Assembly (NCBI GenBank): GCA_937924675.1
Contig: CALEVL010000105.1
Location: 1 to 18,580, forward strand
Direction of reading: 5' to 3'
DNA: 18,580 nucleotides
Origin: an uncultured Ignavibacteria bacterium
GTDB taxonomy: Bacteria > Bacteroidota > Ignavibacteria > Tepidaquicellales > Tepidaquicellaceae
The translations under genes and the position numbers were made by a program. Shown piece after piece: positions 15,477 through 18,580 of the stretch (the stretch's first letter is position 1; every line of letters starts with the position of its first letter). Below the pieces are notes generated by a model that saw nothing but the letters and a program-made list of their open reading frames with translations, searched no databases and was not told the DNA's origin.

Positions 15477-15758
15477 GACATTGTTCCTTCCATTAATGAA
15501 TATTATGAATGATTGTGAATTTGAAGCCTATCCTTCAAGAACATGATGATTATGCTTTTGCTGAATTGTAATTGGTATAACTTCCCAATTCTAAACAAAC
15601 AAAGCAAACATATTTTTTGTGGGGAAATCACTTTTCAATGTCTCAATATGTTAAGGAAAAAGGGTAGCGGGAGAATGGATGTTCTTCGTTAATTCTCAAA
15701 ATGAATCTTCCCTAACACAACGAAGTGATGTTAAGCGATTACCTGCAAAAGATTAAAA
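15477..15758. other. Intergenic leader region, no gene seen
   Basis: This AT-rich 282-bp gap should hold the promoter of the type IX cargo gene (reading left) and the end of the VOC transcript from the right. Two competing weak stems are visible: GAGAAT (15671-15676) with ATTCTC (15692-15697), and CTTCGTT (15684-15690) with AACGAAG (15719-15725). Neither has a proper T-run. I see no convincing ORF or promoter. Confidence 0.4.
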
Positions 15759-16142
15759 TCATACACTTCTAAATATCAATTTTCCTTCTTTGTCAATCTC
15801 CTGGCCAAATGTCAATAGATTTCCATCAGGATCTTCAATCACAAAGTCTCTCATTGAGTAAGGTTGATTTTCCAAAGCGACTATTATTTTTGCTCCTTTG
15901 GAAGAGAAATCGACATAATATTCATCAACATTCTCGCAGAAAAAATAAATGCTCCCTTGTCCTTCGTTTCGTCTCAAATCCACAGACGGTCCTGCAAGAT
16001 GAATCTCAACTAAACCAAGCAATACTCCTGCATAGTCTCCGAAACTGAAATAATCTTTTGCTCCAAGGACATTCTTATAGAAGTTCAGTGACGATTGAAC
16101 ATCCTTAACACTAAGCACATTTGCTGATGAAAGAATTTTCAT
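15759..16142 (-). CDS. Small VOC-superfamily protein (bleomycin-resistance/glyoxalase fold)
   Basis: From the internal ATG at 16142 the protein is 127 residues with the paired beta-alpha-beta-beta-beta layout: SANVLSVKDVQSSLNFYKNVLGA at the start and MRDFVIEDPDGNLLTFGQE (98-115) at the end, both standard for this superfamily. A longer frame begins at 16193, but its extra 17 residues (hydrophobic, MHIVLPLL...) precede the usual start of the fold, so I prefer 16142. The position of the first metal ligand is not His, which suggests binding or sequestration rather than metal-dependent catalysis. It lies 93 bp downstream of the other VOC gene in the same direction. Substrate unknown. Confidence 0.75.
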   Translation of the reverse strand: MKILSSANVLSVKDVQSSLNFYKNVLGAKDYFSFGDYAGVLLGLVEIHLAGPSVDLRRNEGQGSIYFFCENVDEYYVDFSSKGAKIIVALENQPYSMRDFVIEDPDGNLLTFGQEIDKEGKLIFRSV

Positions 16143-16235
16143 AATTATTATTGAAAGCCATTTGATTGATAAAAGAGGTAATACGATATGCAATCATGTT
16201 GATAGAATGAAACAAGAAATATTAAAAGGAAAGAA

Positions 16236-16730
16236 TCACATTAACTCCTTAAGCAAGTTATCAAGATCCAATTCATGGGTGAACATGTCCAGTGTTCCAT
16301 CCGGTTTCTTAGGCCATTCAGCCAGCGGCTTATCCCAATACAATTCAACACCGTTCCTGTCAGGATCATCCAGATACAATGCTTCTGAAACTCCATGATC
16401 TGATGCTCCGGTAAGCGGATATCCGGCTTCAAGCAATCGAGCGTAAATTGTTGCCAGATCTTTTCTTGTCGGGTATAGTATGGCAGTATGAAACAATCCC
16501 GGTGAGCGAACACTTGACGCAGGTTGTTCTTTGCTGAACCATGTATTGAGACCGATATGATGATGATATCCGCCTGCCGAAATGAAAGCAGCATTGTCGC
16601 CATACATTTGTGATATTTCAAATCCTAACAATCCACAATAAAATTTCAGAGATCTGTCAAGATCAGAAACCTTGAGATGAACATGGCCAATGCGGGCTTC
16701 CGGTGAAATTGTGTATTCGCTTTTCATCAT
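16236..16730 (-). CDS. VOC-family metalloenzyme, extradiol-dioxygenase/glyoxalase-like
   Basis: The 164-residue protein carries two VOC half-modules. GHVHLKVSDLDRSLKFYCGLLGF (15-37) opens the first and FHTAILYPTRKDLATIYARLLEAG (80-103) the second. Likely metal ligands are H16, H81 and E129 in GVELYWD, the 2-His-1-Glu set of extradiol dioxygenases and relatives; YHHHIGLN (55-62) matches the CatE-type sequence. CatE-like enzymes are about twice this length, so this is a shorter relative. Its ATG overlaps the stop of the PLP enzyme upstream in the ATGA arrangement, so the two are translated together and may act on related metabolites. Dioxygenase, lyase or isomerase activity cannot be distinguished by eye. 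Confidence 0.8.
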   Translation of the reverse strand: MMKSEYTISPEARIGHVHLKVSDLDRSLKFYCGLLGFEISQMYGDNAAFISAGGYHHHIGLNTWFSKEQPASSVRSPGLFHTAILYPTRKDLATIYARLLEAGYPLTGASDHGVSEALYLDDPDRNGVELYWDKPLAEWPKKPDGTLDMFTHELDLDNLLKELM

Positions 16731-17833
16731 GGAATTGTTACCTGCGTTAAGTCAGTAAATTTCTGATCGCATTCATACATGTCGCAACAGGTGTGACAGA
16801 CTCTTTTCATTGCGTTGAACGCAATCAATTCGACATCACCCGACAGATACCCTGACTTTTGTGTCTCATTTTGCAAAAGATCTGTACTTAGATACTTCTT
16901 GTTGGAATCCGGCAGAACGGTTGCAACAATGGATTCATCTCCCAGTTCATTCTGAACTTTCAATGCGGCAATAAAATTGGCACCCGAAGAAATTCCGACT
17001 GCAAGTCCGATCTTTGCAAGCTTCTGTGCCATGATTATAGCATCGCCGTCATTTACCGGGACAACATGGTCAAGACAACTAAGGTCGACAATTTTGGGAA
17101 TGAACTCATCTGATACGCCTTGTATTCTATGCTTTCCAACCTTGTGACCGGTTGAAAGAGTTGGAGACTCAGCCGGCTCCATAGGATGAATCTTTACATC
17201 AGGATTCATTTTCTTCAGAAACTGTCCTGTTCCCATCACTGTACCTCCTGTTCCAACACCTGCAACAAAGCCATCCGGTCTCATTCCTTTGAAGCTCAAC
17301 TGCCACCAAATTTCAGGACCTGTAGTTTCATAATGTGCTTTTACGTTGGCTGAATTTGAAAATTGATGTGGAAGGAAGATGTTTTCGTTTTCGTCTGCAA
17401 GTTTGTCTGCCAACTCAATACTTCCCAGAAAACCTCCCTGATCCCTTGTAACGGGTGTAATATTAGCGCCAAAGCTATTGATCAGATCAACCCTTTCACG
17501 GCTCATCCAATCAGGCATGAAGATCATTACAGGATGTCCGAGTGCCTTGCCTATTGCAGCGAATGAAATTCCGGTATTACCGCTTGTTGCCTCGGCAATT
17601 GTATCTCCTTCTTTCAAAGAACCATTTTTGTATGACTCTTTGAGAATATGATAGGCCATTCTGTCCTTTATACTACCGGTCATATTAAGACTTTCGTATT
17701 TTACATAGAGTTTTCTAAGCTTTCCTTTGTATTTGAGCTCAATCTCCAATAAAGGAGTGTTTCCAATCATATGTCCAAGGCTTGCGAATTTCTTTTTCAT
17801 TGCCGCATAGTTATCATGGATGGAGGAGTTCAT
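16727..17833 (-). CDS. PLP-dependent cysteine-synthase-family enzyme
   Basis: The fold type II PLP motifs are complete: GNTPLLEI (24-31), TGSIKDR with the PLP lysine K56, the substrate loop TSGNTG (83-88), the phosphate-binding GTGGT (194-198) and GISSGANF (280-287), whose Ser contacts the PLP ring nitrogen. The reaction is probably beta-replacement making cysteine, with O-acetylserine or O-phosphoserine as donor, or cystathionine synthesis. At 368 residues it is longer than typical CysK and lacks CBS domains. The extra C-terminus carries a cysteine cluster, CHTCC (346-350) and C355, that could bind metal or act as a redox switch. It is the first gene of a minus-strand unit and overlaps the VOC gene by 4 nt. 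Family certain; donor substrate not. Confidence 0.9.
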   Translation of the reverse strand: MNSSIHDNYAAMKKKFASLGHMIGNTPLLEIELKYKGKLRKLYVKYESLNMTGSIKDRMAYHILKESYKNGSLKEGDTIAEATSGNTGISFAAIGKALGHPVMIFMPDWMSRERVDLINSFGANITPVTRDQGGFLGSIELADKLADENENIFLPHQFSNSANVKAHYETTGPEIWWQLSFKGMRPDGFVAGVGTGGTVMGTGQFLKKMNPDVKIHPMEPAESPTLSTGHKVGKHRIQGVSDEFIPKIVDLSCLDHVVPVNDGDAIIMAQKLAKIGLAVGISSGANFIAALKVQNELGDESIVATVLPDSNKKYLSTDLLQNETQKSGYLSGDVELIAFNAMKRVCHTCCDMYECDQKFTDLTQVTIP

Positions 17834-18188
17834 AGTATATATTGTTTTGCAAATGTAATCTCATCATTCCAAAAAAGAAACTTAATACCTTATTTGATAG
17901 CCGGTAATATTGATTTTAGTAAACTGAGGTATGCAATATGGCTGATAAGCTTTCGGATGCGGGCCGAATGCTTCGGTGAAGTTTTCAACTTTAAACCTTA
18001 AATTTTTATACTGCTGTCCAAAACATTTTCGAAGTGACGAAATTATTGCGAAAAAAGTTCTATAATAAAATCCTCTTCGAATATCGGAGAAACAATCCGC
18101 CCGCCTGTCGGATTACTACTCACTGTGAAGCGAATGACAGCGGACAGGCATCATCCTACATGCCGTTAAGAAATTGTGAGCTTTGGCG
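17834..18188. other. Gene-free region with palindromes before the repeat array
   Basis: No credible gene lies here. The left part is AT-rich and must contain the promoter of the minus-strand PLP-enzyme unit. Around 17954-17978 short TTCGG/CCGAA inverted repeats occur. TATAAT is found at 18061-18066 on the plus strand, without a properly spaced -35. GCCTGTC (18103-18109) and GACAGGC (18143-18149) form an inverted repeat with a 33-nt spacer, next to GGCAT/ATGCC. The GC-rich part resembles the arms of the array that follows. Confidence 0.5.
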
Positions 18189-18547
18189 TAAACCTGCCCG
18201 AAGAATGCTGAACTTCAACACTTTTCGCAGGCGGGCCCGTCCTTGCCGGGTAAACCTGCCCGAAGAATGCTGAACTTCAACACTTTTCGCAGGCGGGCCC
18301 GTCCTTGCCGGGTAAACCTGCCCGAAGAATACTGAAATACAACACTTTACGCAGGCGGGCCCGTCCTTGCCGGGTAAACCTGCCCGAAGAATACTGAACT
18401 TCAACACTTTACGCAGGCGGGCCCGTCCTTGCCGGGTAAACCTGCCCGAAGAATACTGAAATACAACACTTTACGCAGGCGGGCCCGTCCTTGCCGGGTA
18501 AACCTGCCCGAAGAATACTGAACTTCAACACTTTACGCAGGCGGGCG
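18189..18547. repeat. Tandem array of 62-bp units, order A-A-B-C-B-C
   Basis: Five complete 62-bp units start at 18189, 18251, 18313, 18375 and 18437; a sixth starts at 18499 and diverges after GCAGGCGGGC near 18547. Each begins TAAACCTGCCCGAAG and ends GGGCCCGTCCTTGCCGGG. Units 1 and 2 are identical (A), 3 and 5 identical (B), 4 and 6 identical over their shared length (C). Only four unit positions vary (19, 25, 27, 37). The pattern implies duplication of a 124-bp B-C dimer. CCTGC (unit 5-9) can pair with GCAGG (39-43), and CCCG (48-51) with CGGG (59-62). Sixty-two is not a multiple of three, so the frames through it are not a repeat protein. Confidence 0.95.
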
Positions 18548-18559
18548 GGCGACTCGCTG

Positions 18560-18578
18560 CCCTGAGCCTGCCGAAGGG
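18560..18578. repeat. REP-like palindromic element at the right edge
   Basis: CCCTGAGCCTGCCGAAGGG is an imperfect inverted repeat directly after the truncated sixth unit. It closely resembles the dispersed bacterial element CCCTGAGCTTGTCGAAGGG, which I recall as common in intergenic regions of several phyla. The element may continue beyond the window. Confidence 0.5.
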
Positions 18579-18580
18579 TT

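Noticed and set aside
16143..16193. Extended N-terminus of the smaller VOC protein
   Set aside because: The 17 extra hydrophobic residues precede the normal start of the VOC fold and the internal ATG at 16142 gives the standard length.
16241..16621. Second minus-strand frame of 126 residues inside the larger VOC gene
   Set aside because: It is a shadow frame; the overlapping frame carries the VOC motifs and the ATGA junction.
18046..18066. TTGCGA and TATAAT as a promoter driving the array
   Set aside because: The spacing is only 9 nt, far from the needed 16-18, and no other good -35 is present.
18034..18273. Plus-strand open frame of 79 residues before and into the array
   Set aside because: It crosses the inverted repeat and the first array units, has no ribosome binding site and shows no protein-like pattern.
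18156..18407. Minus-strand open frame of 83 residues with a repetitive glycine/arginine-rich translation
   Set aside because: It is a read-through of the 62-bp array. The unit is not a multiple of three, so successive units are read in different frames; no protein repeat is preserved.
18189..18547. CRISPR array
   Set aside because: Units are contiguous and nearly identical over the full 62 bp; there are no unique spacers, and no cas genes are present.

Overview
The window looks like a chromosomal segment from an AT-rich, Gram-negative member of the Bacteroidota/Chlorobi group, most likely an Ignavibacteria-like lineage. The main evidence is a secreted protein (13785-15476, minus) ending in a type IX secretion sorting domain with the NYPNPFNP signature. 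An outer-membrane beta-barrel protein, an Asp-box beta-propeller protein with a dockerin-like tail, and heavy use of AGA codons with few strong Shine-Dalgarno sites agree with this. The lineage is inferred; no rRNA or other marker gene is present.

Layout. (1) The left edge (1-200) holds a hairpin and possibly the start of a minus-strand gene leaving the window. (2) A tightly packed plus-strand run (201-8153) reads like one operon: a small tail-anchored membrane protein, a YgfZ-type folate/iron-sulfur protein, an FbaB-type class I fructose-bisphosphate aldolase, a 33-residue basic miniprotein, an EamA-type transporter, a cation diffusion facilitator with three C-terminal domains, a Gfo/Idh/MocA dehydrogenase, a calcineurin-like metallophosphoesterase and a CCA-adding tRNA nucleotidyltransferase. 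Gaps are mostly 3-55 nt, and three junctions overlap. (3) asnA (8299-9426) stands alone, with a perfect 16-bp palindrome and a good ribosome binding site upstream and an intrinsic terminator downstream. (4) An envelope/secretion block follows: an outer-membrane porin-like protein (9516-10652), a 906-residue propeller protein (10868-13588) and the convergent type IX cargo protein (13785-15476). (5) A minus-strand group (17833 down to 15759) encodes a cysteine-synthase-type PLP enzyme, a VOC metalloenzyme joined to it by an ATGA overlap, and a second, smaller VOC protein. (6) The right end (17834-18580) has no credible gene. It carries a GC-rich minisatellite of five complete 62-bp units and a sixth truncated one in the order A-A-B-C-B-C, flanked by REP-like palindromes.

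The genes are mostly housekeeping and envelope functions: carbon metabolism, tRNA maturation, asparagine and cysteine synthesis, metal export and secretion. I did not find a complete system that I can defend as new. The observations most worth checking are the triple-domain CDF transporter, the 33-residue basic ORF followed by two mutually exclusive hairpins, the palindrome before asnA, the dockerin-like C-terminal module, a possible frame problem at the start of cca, and the higher-order structure of the 62-bp array, whose variable bases all fall in one predicted loop.
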